Shown in pieces: positions 6,812 through 6,874 of a DNA stretch of 6,874 bases. How positions within the stretch are numbered: the stretch's first letter is position 1; each line of letters begins with the position of its first letter. The notes below the pieces were generated by a model, which worked only from the letters and a program-made list of their open reading frames with translations, did not search any database and was not told where the DNA came from. Origin of the DNA: Verrucomicrobiales bacterium (GTDB lineage Bacteria > Verrucomicrobiota > Verrucomicrobiia > Verrucomicrobiales > Akkermansiaceae); assembly GCA_003527555.1 (NCBI GenBank), contig DPWT01000023.1, forward strand, positions 1 through 6,874, in the 5' to 3' direction. The position numbers were made by a program, and so were the translations under genes.

Positions 6812-6815
6812 AAAT

Positions 6816-6874
<59 letters not shown>

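Overview
The window reads as an ordinary stretch of a free-living bacterial chromosome. GC content looks mid-range (estimated by eye, not computed), and there is no trace of mobile elements, phage, CRISPR or a plasmid backbone. The style of the histidyl-tRNA synthetase N-terminus, the HemF variant and the small ABM-like protein suggest the Planctomycetes-Verrucomicrobia-Chlamydiae group, most likely a verrucomicrobial lineage. This placement rests on remembered family resemblance, not on a search.

Layout from left to right: (1) a Na+/phosphate cotransporter-family membrane protein with a C-terminal PhoU-like region (7-1770, +). (2) A 302-bp gap without a recognisable gene; its last 65 bases carry a C-rich direct repeat that ends two bases before the next start codon. 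(3) hisS (2073-3362, +) and aspS (3399-5195, +), 36 bp apart and probably one transcription unit supplying two class II aminoacyl-tRNA synthetases. (4) A divergent aerobic coproporphyrinogen III oxidase homologue, hemF (5192-6211, -), convergent with aspS and overlapping its stop codon by 4 bp. (5) A 92-bp divergent promoter region. (6) A 121-residue ABM/dimeric alpha-beta-barrel-like protein (6304-6669, +). (7) A short gap with a clear Rho-independent terminator on the minus strand. (8) The 3' 59 nt of an initiator tRNA-fMet gene (minus strand, cut by the window edge), with encoded CCA.

Working together: hisS, aspS and the initiator tRNA serve translation. The AspRS carries the histidine in its anticodon-binding domain that is typical of non-discriminating enzymes, which predicts that Asn-tRNA(Asn) is made indirectly through GatCAB. 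HemF would serve heme synthesis, but two blocks normally conserved around its active site are changed. The ABM-like gene shares its promoter region with hemF, so joint control is possible; no functional link is shown.

I do not see a new multi-gene system here. The points most worth a second look are the altered HemF active-site region, a hemF promoter that would yield a leaderless mRNA, the lack of Shine-Dalgarno sequences at all four start sites whose upstream DNA is visible, the A29:U41 variant of the initiator tRNA, and the repeat in front of hisS.
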